Part shown: positions 19,348 through 26,818 of the stretch, piece by piece | Numbering within the stretch: position 1 is the first letter of the stretch | How the letters are laid out: each line of letters starts with the position of its first letter | Assembly (NCBI RefSeq): GCF_913774285.1 | Contig: NZ_CAJYHX010000002.1 | Coordinates: forward strand, 1 to 64,000 | Length of the DNA stretch: 64,000 bases | Direction: 5' to 3' | Source of the DNA: an uncultured Sphingomonas sp. | GTDB taxonomy: Bacteria; Pseudomonadota; Alphaproteobacteria; Sphingomonadales; Sphingomonadaceae | Notes under the pieces: model-generated | Database searches by the model: none | What the model saw: the letters and a program-made list of their open reading frames with translations, nothing else | Told to the model about the DNA's origin: nothing | Program-made: the position numbers and the translations under genes

Positions 19348-22200
19348 ATGCACGTATCGTACCGACGAACCGCCTGCAGTCTCGCCGCACTCGCGCTCGC
19401 CATGGGGATGGCAGCGGCGCCCGCCTATGCCCAGGACGGCGCCGCCGGCGCTTCCGCCGCGGCGCCGCAGGACGACATCGTCGTCACCGGCTCGCGCATC
19501 CGGCGCAGCCTGCTCGATCAGGACAAGCCCGTCGTCACCGTCGGCCAGGAGGAGATTGCGCGCACCGGCCTCACCGCCATCGCCGACGTGCTCCAGCGGC
19601 TGCCCAGCGCCGCGGGCGGGCTCAACACCAAGGTCAACAATGCCGGCAATGTCGGCGGGCCGCCGGACGGGACCGGGGTCAGCTCGGGCTCGGCCGAGGT
19701 CGACCTGCGCTATCTCGCCGCCAAGCGCACGCTGATCCTCGTCGACGGCCTGCGCTTCGTCAACGGCTCGGCGGCGGGCGGCATCCCCGCCTCGGTCGAC
19801 CTCAACACGCTGCCGGTCAATCTGATCGAGCGGGTCGAGGTGCTGCAGTCGGGCGCGTCGCCGCTCTATGGCTCGGACGCGGTCGCCGGCGTGATCAACA
19901 TCATCACCAAGCAGCAGCAGGAAGGGTTGCGCGCCTCGGCCCAGTACGGCCTCTATCGCCAGGGGGACGGCGATACCCAGCAATATGAGGCGAGCTACGG
20001 CATCCAGTCGCGCGATACCGGCACCTCGCTGGTGTTCGGCGCGAGCTATGTGAAGCAGGGCGGCGTCTCGACCGGCGACCGCGCCATCTCGCGCTTCCCC
20101 AATCCGGGGCAGACCGCGTGCACCGATCCGATCGGCGGGTGCAGCGGCACGCCGCCCAATGGCCGCTTCGCGGTGCTGGGGCAGACGCTGGCGCTGCGCG
20201 CGCCGGTCTCCGGGCGGCCGAGCTATCCGGCGGACTTCAAGCCGTTCACCTCGGCGGACCGCTATAATTTCGCGCCGCTCAACTATCTGCTGACCCCGTC
20301 GGAGCGCTATGGCGGCTTCGTCAACTTCAAGCAGGCGCTGACCGACAGCATCAACATGCGGGTCAAGCTGCTGTACAACCACCGCTATTCGCGCACCCAG
20401 GCGGCCTATCTGCCGCTCAACATCGGGCCGGATGCGGGCAACGGCAACCTGCTCGACACGATCTCGGTGGACGTGACCAACCCGTACAACCCGTTCGGGG
20501 TGACCTTGTCCTCGGGGGCGGACGGGAGCGCTGCCAACTATTCGTTCATCGCGCGGCGCATGGTCGAGGCCGGGCAGCGCGTGTTCACCCAGAATGTCGA
20601 CACCATGTCGGGCACGCTGACCTTCGACGGGTCGTTCGATGTCGGCGGGCGCAAATGGTATTGGGACGTCAACGGCACCTTCGGGATCAACGATGCCAAG
20701 CAGCTGTTCACCGGCAACCTCAACGCGGCGCGGCTGGCGCAGGCGCTGGGGCCGGTGAGCGCGTGCACGGGGACGTGCGTGCCGTTCAACATCTTCGGCG
20801 GGCTCGGCTCGATCACCCCGGCGATGGTCAACTATGTCGCGTTCGACGAGCGCGACCGCAGCACCCAGAAGATGTGGGACACCACCGCCAACCTCTCGGG
20901 CACGCTGTTCGACCTGCCGGCGGGGCCGGTGGGGGTCGCGATCGGCTATGAGCATCGCGACCAATATGCCAGCTACGATCCCGATCCGGTGATCACCGCC
21001 GGGCTCGGCGCGGACGTGCCGACCAGCCCCGCGCGCGGCGGCTTCAACGTCGACGAGATCTATGGCGAGCTGCGCGTGCCGATCCTGGCGAACACGCCGT
21101 TCTTCAACAAGCTCGAGCTCGACGGCGCGGTGCGGCACTCGAACTATTCGTCGTTCGGCAGCAACACCACCTTCACCGCCTCGGGGCTGTGGAAGCCGGT
21201 GGCCGACCTGCTGCTGCGCGGCGGCTATGCCGAGAGCCTGCGCGCGCCCAGCATCGGCGAGCTCTATGCGGGGCTGTCGCGCTTCGACGCGACGATCGAC
21301 GATCCGTGCACGAGTGCTGCGGGCGGCGCGTTCACCAGCGACGCGACGGTGCGGGCCAACTGCATCGCCAACGGCGTGCCGGCCAATGGCAGCTACAACG
21401 AGCCGACCGGCGGTCAGCTCGGCGTCTTCTCGCAGGGCAACACCGCGCTCAAGCCCGAGACCGCCAAGACCTGGACCGCGGGCGGCGTCTACAGCCCCGA
21501 CTGGGCCAAGGCCTGGTCGAGCGCGTTCAGCCTCGAGGTCAATTACTACAACATCAAGCTCGACAACGCGATCGACTCGGTGCCGGCGACCCTCACCCTG
21601 CGCCGCTGCGCGTTCAACGCCGATCCGGTCAGCTGCGCAGCGATCCGCCGGACCAGCAGCGGCACCATCGCCGGGATCAGCGGGCGGCTGCTCAACCTCA
21701 ACGGCATCCGCACCGACGGGCTGGACGGCACGCTGACCTTCCGCACCCACAAGATCGGCGAGGGCACGATCGGCCTCAACGCCAACGCCGCCTATCTGCT
21801 CCGCTACGACGTGGTGCCGCCCGCCGACCTCGGCGCGCCGGCGCTGCGCTATGCCGGCACCGAGCGCGGCAGCCCCGACCAGGCCTATCCGCGCTTCAAG
21901 GGCAATGCGACGCTCGACTGGTCGAGCCCGGGCTACGGCATCGCGTTCACCGCGCGCTACATCAGCGGGGTCGACGAGCGTGACGACGTGCACCGGCTGG
22001 GCGCGGTGTTCTATGGCGACCTGCAGGCCTATTTCTCGCCGGCCTGGATGAACCATCGCACCCGGCTGACGGTGGGCGTGAACAACCTGTTCGACCGTTC
22101 GCCGCCCGCCTGCTTCACCTGCCAGAGCGCCAATTTCGACCCGACGACCTACGACCTGCCGGGCCAGTTCGGCTATCTGCGCCTGTCCTTCGGCTTCTGA
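19348..22200 (+). CDS. TonB-dependent outer-membrane receptor
   Basis: This 950-residue receptor has a signal peptide (SYRRTACSLAALALAMGMAA...AYAQ) and a plug starting DDIVVTGSRIRRSLLDQDKP. ERVEVLQSGASPLYGSDAVAGVINIITKQ marks the plug end. The barrel finishes with LPGQFGYLRLSFGF, a terminal Phe. The VTGSRIRR plug and NIITK motif belong to the large proteobacterial receptor family often tied to carbohydrate or peptide uptake. ATG 19348 was chosen for its GAGGGGAA Shine-Dalgarno and intact signal peptide; in-frame starts further upstream lack these. A terminator follows at 22212. It converges with the pit operon. Confidence 0.92.
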   Translation: MHVSYRRTACSLAALALAMGMAAAPAYAQDGAAGASAAAPQDDIVVTGSRIRRSLLDQDKPVVTVGQEEIARTGLTAIADVLQRLPSAAGGLNTKVNNAGNVGGPPDGTGVSSGSAEVDLRYLAAKRTLILVDGLRFVNGSAAGGIPASVDLNTLPVNLIERVEVLQSGASPLYGSDAVAGVINIITKQQQEGLRASAQYGLYRQGDGDTQQYEASYGIQSRDTGTSLVFGASYVKQGGVSTGDRAISRFPNPGQTACTDPIGGCSGTPPNGRFAVLGQTLALRAPVSGRPSYPADFKPFTSADRYNFAPLNYLLTPSERYGGFVNFKQALTDSINMRVKLLYNHRYSRTQAAYLPLNIGPDAGNGNLLDTISVDVTNPYNPFGVTLSSGADGSAANYSFIARRMVEAGQRVFTQNVDTMSGTLTFDGSFDVGGRKWYWDVNGTFGINDAKQLFTGNLNAARLAQALGPVSACTGTCVPFNIFGGLGSITPAMVNYVAFDERDRSTQKMWDTTANLSGTLFDLPAGPVGVAIGYEHRDQYASYDPDPVITAGLGADVPTSPARGGFNVDEIYGELRVPILANTPFFNKLELDGAVRHSNYSSFGSNTTFTASGLWKPVADLLLRGGYAESLRAPSIGELYAGLSRFDATIDDPCTSAAGGAFTSDATVRANCIANGVPANGSYNEPTGGQLGVFSQGNTALKPETAKTWTAGGVYSPDWAKAWSSAFSLEVNYYNIKLDNAIDSVPATLTLRRCAFNADPVSCAAIRRTSSGTIAGISGRLLNLNGIRTDGLDGTLTFRTHKIGEGTIGLNANAAYLLRYDVVPPADLGAPALRYAGTERGSPDQAYPRFKGNATLDWSSPGYGIAFTARYISGVDERDDVHRLGAVFYGDLQAYFSPAWMNHRTRLTVGVNNLFDRSPPACFTCQSANFDPTTYDLPGQFGYLRLSFGF

Positions 22201-22211
22201 GGAGGGGAGGA

Positions 22212-22242
22212 GGGGCCGGGCGCGATCCCGGCCCCTTTTTCC
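22212..22242 (+). terminator. Rho-independent terminator of the TonB receptor gene
   Basis: The stem GGGGCCGGG/CCCGGCCCC with a six-base loop is followed by TTTTT. It starts 12 bases after the receptor stop; it lies just beyond the stop of the convergent pit gene and could serve both. Confidence 0.85.
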
Positions 22243-22254
22243 GCAAGACCGGCG

Positions 22255-23268
22255 TCAGAACAGCCGGGTCAGCGCGTAGAACAGCGCGCCCACCGCCGCC
22301 GAGGCGGGGATGGTGATTACCCAGGCGATCACGACGTTGCTCGCCACGCCCCAGCGCACTGCAGAGGCGCGCCGAGCCGTGCCCGCGCCGATGATCGCGC
22401 CGGTGATGGTGTGGGTGGTCGAGACCGGGATGCCCAGCCACGACGCGCCGAACAGGATGATCGAGCCGCCCATCGACGCGCTGAACCCCTGGTGCTGCGA
22501 CAGCTTGGTGATCCGCGAGCCCATCGTCTCGATGATCTTCCAGCCGCCGCTCAGCGTGCCCAGCGCGATCGCGACATAGCAGCTGATCGCCACCCAGTGC
22601 GGCACCTCGAATTTGCCGTGCAGATAGCCGGTCGAATAGAGCAGCACGGTGATGATGCCCATCGTCTTCTGCGCGTCGTTGAGCCCGTGGCTCAGCGAAT
22701 AGGCGCCCGAGGAGATCAGGTGCAGCACCCGGAAGCTGCGCTCCGCCCGGTTCGTCGAGGCGCGGCGGAACAGCCAGCTGGTCAGCAGCATGATCGCCAT
22801 CGCCAGGATCATGCCGAGCGTCGGCGAAAGCACGATGGCAAGCAGCGTCTTGTTGAGACCGGTCCACTGGATGCCCTCGAACCCGGCATGCGCCACGCCC
22901 GCGCCCACCATGCCGCCGACCAGCGCGTGGCTGGACGAGGAGGGGATGCCCTTGAGCCAGGTGACCACGTTCCAGAACATCGCGCCGACCAGCGCGCCGA
23001 ACACTACGCCCGGCGTCACCAGATCCTGGTCGATCAGCCCCTTGCCGATGGTCTCCGCCACCTTGTGCATGCTGGGGAAGGCGATGGTGACGAAATAGGC
23101 CGCGAAGTTGAAGAACGCGGCGAAGGCGACCGCATGGACCGGCTTCAAGAGGCGCGTCGCGACCACCGTCGCGATCGCGTTCGCCGCATCGTGCAGGCCG
23201 TTGAGGAAATCGAACGCCAGCGCGACGAGGATCAGCCCGATGAGCAGCGGCAGGGCAAGTTCGTGCAT
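22255..23268 (-). CDS. pit: Low-affinity inorganic phosphate transporter (PiT family)
   Basis: This 337-residue inner-membrane transporter imports phosphate (usually as metal-phosphate) coupled to protons or sodium. The two PiT signature repeats are visible: FDFLNGLHDAANAIATVVAT near residues 19-38 with GIPSSSSHALVGGMVGAG near 107, and SLSHGLNDAQKTMGI near 191-205 with GIPVSTTHTITGAIIGAG near 276. About ten hydrophobic helices are present. It starts only six bases after the DUF47 stop codon, so the two are translated as one unit. In many bacteria DUF47 (PhoU-like) proteins modulate the neighbouring Pit transporter, which fits this arrangement. Confidence 0.93.
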   Translation of the reverse strand: MHELALPLLIGLILVALAFDFLNGLHDAANAIATVVATRLLKPVHAVAFAAFFNFAAYFVTIAFPSMHKVAETIGKGLIDQDLVTPGVVFGALVGAMFWNVVTWLKGIPSSSSHALVGGMVGAGVAHAGFEGIQWTGLNKTLLAIVLSPTLGMILAMAIMLLTSWLFRRASTNRAERSFRVLHLISSGAYSLSHGLNDAQKTMGIITVLLYSTGYLHGKFEVPHWVAISCYVAIALGTLSGGWKIIETMGSRITKLSQHQGFSASMGGSIILFGASWLGIPVSTTHTITGAIIGAGTARRASAVRWGVASNVVIAWVITIPASAAVGALFYALTRLF

Positions 23269-23274
23269 GATGGA

Positions 23275-24330
23275 TCAGGCGTGATCTATGACGAGGCCGT
23301 CGATCTCGTTCGCGACATCCTCGAACGCGTCGACGATCCGCTCGAGATGCTTGTACAGCTCGCGCATCACCGCGAACTGCAGCGGGTCCTGCGGGCCCAG
23401 TTCCTTGTAGGCGCGCTTGAGGCCGGCGGCGTGAATGTCGTCGGCATGGCTTTCCATGCGGACCAGCCGCTCGGTCAGCTCGTGCAGCCGGGCGCCGTTC
23501 TTCGCCACGTCGCGCAGCAGCGGCATCGCCTCCAGAGTGAGACGGGCGGCATCGATGACGATGCCGGCCATGTCCTTCATCTCGGGCTCGAAATGGCGGA
23601 TCTCGTAGAGGTCGATCGCGCGCACCGTCGCCTGCATCTCGTCGATCGCATCGTCCATCGAACCGATCAGCGCGGTGATCGCGCCGCGATCGAACGGCGT
23701 GAGGAAGGTGACGCGCACCGTCTGGAGCACCTGGCGGGTGATCTCGTCGGCGTCATGCTCGCGCTCGATCACTTCGCGGATATGGTCGGGCCCGCCATTC
23801 TGCAGCACCCGCGCGAGCGCATCGGCGCCGGCGACCACCGTGGCGGCATGCGCCTCGAACATCTCGAAGAAATTGCCCGATTTGGGCAACAGGCGTTGGA
23901 ACCACGCGAACATGCGATTGACCTTTGATGTTTGGATGACGGTGCCGAGCACCCCCATGCGCCGGGTGGCGGCGCGAAATTCCTCGGGCCCGAAGGAGCG
24001 GATCAGGTCGCGCAGGTCGGGCTCGTCGACGGCATTGGCGGCATCGGCGAGATCGAACCAGCGGCGCTGGCGCTCGTCCTGTTCCTTCCAGCTATCGAGC
24101 TCGCGGGTGACCGAAAAGGGGAAGACCTCGACATCGGCCATCAGCGAGGCGCCGTTGCCGCGCTTCTTGCGGTAGCGATAGGAGCCGAGCGGGGTGGGGC
24201 AGATCACGCCCTGCACGCCCGCTTCCTCCTCGGCCTCCAGGACCGCGGCGGCATGTGCGCTGATCCCGGCACCGGGATTGCCCTTGGGAATCACCCAGCG
24301 CCCGGTCCCCCGCGAGGTGACCAGCAGCAC
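23275..24330 (-). CDS. Nudix hydrolase fused in frame to DUF47/PhoU-like Pit accessory protein
   Basis: A single 351-codon frame carries two domains. Residues 1-120: Nudix hydrolase of the diphosphoinositol/diadenosine polyphosphate type (RWVIPKGNPGAG, then AAVLEAEEEAGVQG as Nudix box; the usual Arg before Glu is Leu). Residues 140-351: complete DUF47 domain from MFAWFQRLLPKSGNFFEMFE to the end, the usual size of a free-standing DUF47 protein. The junction contains an internal ATG (23913) with AAAGG eight bases upstream, so DUF47 may also be made alone. The N-terminus is odd: GTG 24330 has no Shine-Dalgarno, and the upstream codons (IRQIAALPYRTLGSGTDAST) look like genuine Nudix sequence. The only well-spaced GGAG precedes an ATT codon at 24393. 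Confidence 0.85.
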   Translation of the reverse strand: MLLVTSRGTGRWVIPKGNPGAGISAHAAAVLEAEEEAGVQGVICPTPLGSYRYRKKRGNGASLMADVEVFPFSVTRELDSWKEQDERQRRWFDLADAANAVDEPDLRDLIRSFGPEEFRAATRRMGVLGTVIQTSKVNRMFAWFQRLLPKSGNFFEMFEAHAATVVAGADALARVLQNGGPDHIREVIEREHDADEITRQVLQTVRVTFLTPFDRGAITALIGSMDDAIDEMQATVRAIDLYEIRHFEPEMKDMAGIVIDAARLTLEAMPLLRDVAKNGARLHELTERLVRMESHADDIHAAGLKRAYKELGPQDPLQFAVMRELYKHLERIVDAFEDVANEIDGLVIDHA

Positions 24331-24545
24331 CTGGGTGGACGCGTCGGTGCCTGAACCAAGGGTGCGATAGGGCAGGGCGGCGATCTGGCGAATGGCGAGC
24401 GGCTCCGTGGGTGAAGGACGCGCGCGGTGTTACAAGCTTGGCCGGGGATGGCAAGCGGGGAGGGAGATGGGAAGCGCGCGCATCGGCCGCCGCGCGCGTT
24501 TGTGCGCGCAGCGGCCGAGCAGGAGGATGCCGGGGCGCCCGCGGG

Positions 24546-25829
24546 TCAGGGGGCCGGAGTGATCTTCCACAGATTGCCGCTGGGACCGTCGCCGAGCACC
24601 CAGACTTCGCCGGTCGGGGCCTGGGCGAGCGCGCGTACGCGGGCGGCAAAGTCGATCCGGGTTGCTTCGGTTGCGCGGGCACCGGTGAGATTGACCAGGA
24701 CGAGCCCGCGAGACTGCAGCCCGCCGATGACGGCATATCCCTTCCATGCCGACAACAGGTTGCCCGAATAGATGACCATGCCGGCCGGCGCGATGACGGG
24801 AACCCACCAGACCTGGGCCGGTTCAAAGCCATCGCCTGCGGCCGGCTTCGGGATCGGCGAGCCGTCGTAATTGTCCCCGTACGACACGTTCGGCCAGCCG
24901 TAATTCTTGCCGGGCAGGATGATGTTCAGCTCGTCGCCGCCCTTCGGACCCATCTCGTGCTCCCACAAGGTGCCCGCGGAATCGAAGGAGAGGCCGTACG
25001 GATTGCGATGTCCGAGCGTCCAGATCTCCGGCTTCGCGCCTGCGGTGCCGACGAACGGGTTCGTCGCCGGCGCGGTGCCGTCCGGATTGAGTCGGATGAT
25101 CTTGCCCAGGGTATTGCTCAGGTCCTGGACCGGAGTGAATTCCTGCCGGTCACCGACCGCGACGAACAGATAGGCGCCGTCGGGCGAGAAGGTCAGGTAG
25201 CCGCCGGGCTCGCCCGAGCCGGGATCGCTCACCACCTTGGTGCCGCGCCAGATCGTCGTTCCGCCCACCAGATGCGTGCCGGTGCCGTCGGTGGTCAGCT
25301 TGGCCTTGAACAGCGAGAGACCGACGGGATCGATCGCGGTATTGGCCGCGGCGCGGCCAAATCGGGCGGCGGCGGGATCACGCTCCAGATAGGTGATGTA
25401 GACCTGCTTGTTGGTCGCGAATTGCGGATCGAGCGCGACGCAGAGAATCCCGACGTTGGAGGCCGGCAAGCCGTCGATGGCGGTCTTCACCCCGGCCTGG
25501 GTCACCAGCCACATGGCGCCGGGCGAGGTAGGGTTGAGGAGCGTCGCCCCGCTAGCGTCCTTGTTGAGCGGGCGCTCGGTCACCAGCATCTCGCCGGTGG
25601 GAAGGAAGGTCAGCCCCCAGGGCGCGTCGAACGTCGTGACCGCGGTCTTGGTGATCGACGTCAGAGACTGCATCGGCGGCGGCGTCGGGGTCGGCGTCGG
25701 TGTCGGCGTCGGCGCGACGGGTGGCGCAACCACATTGCCGCTGCCGCCCCCTCCGCCACCGCAGCTGGCGAGCGCCATCGCCAGAACGAACGAAGTCCCT
25801 GCGCGCAGGCGCGCGGTCAATATGCTCAC
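24546..25829 (-). CDS. PQQ-dependent sugar dehydrogenase-like lipoprotein (GSDH family)
   Basis: The 427-residue lipoprotein has the lipobox LASC followed by a Gly run. A PT-repeat linker (about residues 40-52) precedes a six-bladed beta-propeller of the soluble aldose sugar dehydrogenase/glucose-sorbosone dehydrogenase family. Motifs include FDAPWGLTFLPTGEMLVTER, WTLGHRNPYGLSFD, LWEHEMGPKGGDELNI and GKNYGWPNVSYG, which form the PQQ/Ca site in relatives. It probably oxidises a sugar in the periplasm. GTG 25829 is the start, with GGGGG about ten bases upstream. Two adjacent palindromes 28-57 bases upstream of the start look like an operator. A second protein with this propeller is at 57591-59048. 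Confidence 0.88.
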   Translation of the reverse strand: MSILTARLRAGTSFVLAMALASCGGGGGGSGNVVAPPVAPTPTPTPTPTPPPMQSLTSITKTAVTTFDAPWGLTFLPTGEMLVTERPLNKDASGATLLNPTSPGAMWLVTQAGVKTAIDGLPASNVGILCVALDPQFATNKQVYITYLERDPAAARFGRAAANTAIDPVGLSLFKAKLTTDGTGTHLVGGTTIWRGTKVVSDPGSGEPGGYLTFSPDGAYLFVAVGDRQEFTPVQDLSNTLGKIIRLNPDGTAPATNPFVGTAGAKPEIWTLGHRNPYGLSFDSAGTLWEHEMGPKGGDELNIILPGKNYGWPNVSYGDNYDGSPIPKPAAGDGFEPAQVWWVPVIAPAGMVIYSGNLLSAWKGYAVIGGLQSRGLVLVNLTGARATEATRIDFAARVRALAQAPTGEVWVLGDGPSGNLWKITPAP

Positions 25830-25856
25830 GTGGAAATGCCCCCAAGATTCGGTGAT

Positions 25857-25886
25857 CTAACAAAAGTTAGATATAACAAATGTTAG
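25857..25886 (-). promoter_or_regulatory. Tandem palindromic operator upstream of the sugar dehydrogenase gene
   Basis: Two adjacent AT-rich palindromes occur in otherwise GC-rich DNA: CTAACAAAAGTTAG (25857-25870) and TAACAAATGTTA (25874-25885). Both share the core TAACAAA-GTTA. They sit 28-57 bases upstream of the GTG start. The repetition and symmetry suggest binding of a dimeric repressor or activator near the promoter. The regulator is not identified. Confidence 0.5.
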
Positions 25887-26167
25887 GTTGAAGCTGTTTT
25901 CGCAAGTACGAATTCATCCGGATACGCGGGAGCAGGTTCGGGGGGAGCTGCCCGTCCTCACTCGCGGGCGGGGGAATAGCGAAAGGGCGCCGCGCCGCTT
26001 CGACACGCTGTGCCAAGGCGGCACGCAGGAAAAAAAACGGCCGGGATCGCCCCGGCCGTTTCTTCGGGCGTTCGCCCGGTCAGCTTGTGTGCGGCATGTC
26101 GCGGCATCGGCGCGCTCCGGCGGGGCAACCGCGCTTGCGCGGTCAGGGCGGAGCGCCGGGCGGCACG
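25887..26167. other. Intergenic region upstream of the sugar dehydrogenase gene
   Basis: About 280 bases between the operator and the stop of the lipoprotein gene. Apart from the terminator at 26029-26060 I see no gene or repeat. Presumably the dehydrogenase promoter lies near 25890-25920. Confidence 0.4.
26029..26060 (-). terminator. Rho-independent terminator of the LysM-lipoprotein operon
   Basis: Read on the minus strand, ACGGCCGGG pairs with CCCGGCCGT around five bases and runs into a T-tract of eight. It lies about 110 bases after the lipoprotein stop codon. Confidence 0.8.
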
Positions 26168-26809
26168 TCAGTCGGTGCGTTCGGCCAGCACCATGCGTTT
26201 GTCGAACCATTCGAACGCCATCTGGCGGCCCATCGGCAGCACCAGCCCGAACCATTTGCCGCTGGCGTCGCTCGGCACCGCCCAATGGCCTTCGTCGCAG
26301 CCGAGATGCCGGGCTTTGCCGGCATCGCCGATGATGCCCCAGGCCTTCAGCGCCGCGGCCAGCGTCGCCCGCGCGGCGGCGGGCCGCGGGGTTGCGGCGG
26401 GGCTCAGATAGGGGCCGGTGCAGACGTCGCTATGGTCGAACTGGCCGTTGTCCGGCCCGTCCCAGCGGATCGCGCCCGAGGCGTCGCTGTTCCCGGTGAC
26501 GGTGAGGCGCGAACCGACCATGCCCATCTCGTCCTCGAGCGGATCCTGGTTGCCGGGATTGTACACCTTGATCACCCGCCATTTGCCGACGATCTGGCAC
26601 GGGCTTTCCGGTGCGCCGGGGTCGCAATCCGCCATGGCGGCCGCCGGGGACGAAGCGACCGGGGGCGTCGCCGGCGCGGGGCTCGCCGCCACCGGCCGGG
26701 CGTCGTTTGCCGCGGCGACGGGGGCGGCCGGCTGGCGCTCCCCGGCGCCGTCGCCATTCGCCGCGCCGCAGGCCGCGAGCAACAGCAGGGGAGCGAAGAC
26801 GAGACGCAT
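26168..26809 (-). CDS. Lipoprotein of unknown function
   Basis: The 213-residue lipoprotein (MRLVFAPLLLLAACG, lipobox LAAC at residue 14) has an Ala/Pro-rich linker to about residue 58. A globular domain follows, with CDPGAPESPCQIVGKWRV, a central QFDHSDVCTGPYL and GCDEGHWAVPSD. Four Cys residues in the mature part could pair. I do not recognise a family. It starts nine bases after the stop of the LysM/muramidase gene with a good AAGGA Shine-Dalgarno, so the two are cotranscribed. It may assist or control that cell-wall enzyme, which is inference from position only. A terminator follows at 26029-26060. Confidence 0.7.
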   Translation of the reverse strand: MRLVFAPLLLLAACGAANGDGAGERQPAAPVAAANDARPVAASPAPATPPVASSPAAAMADCDPGAPESPCQIVGKWRVIKVYNPGNQDPLEDEMGMVGSRLTVTGNSDASGAIRWDGPDNGQFDHSDVCTGPYLSPAATPRPAAARATLAAALKAWGIIGDAGKARHLGCDEGHWAVPSDASGKWFGLVLPMGRQMAFEWFDKRMVLAERTD

Positions 26810-26818
26810 GCGAAGTCC

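Noticed and set aside
19282..22056. 924-codon minus-strand frame under the TonB receptor gene at 19348
   Set aside because: Antisense shadow; the plus-strand frame encodes a complete receptor with signal peptide and barrel.
22255..22580. Plus-strand small frames overlapping pit as separate genes
   Set aside because: They lack ribosome sites and family motifs, and lie antisense to well-conserved PiT signatures.
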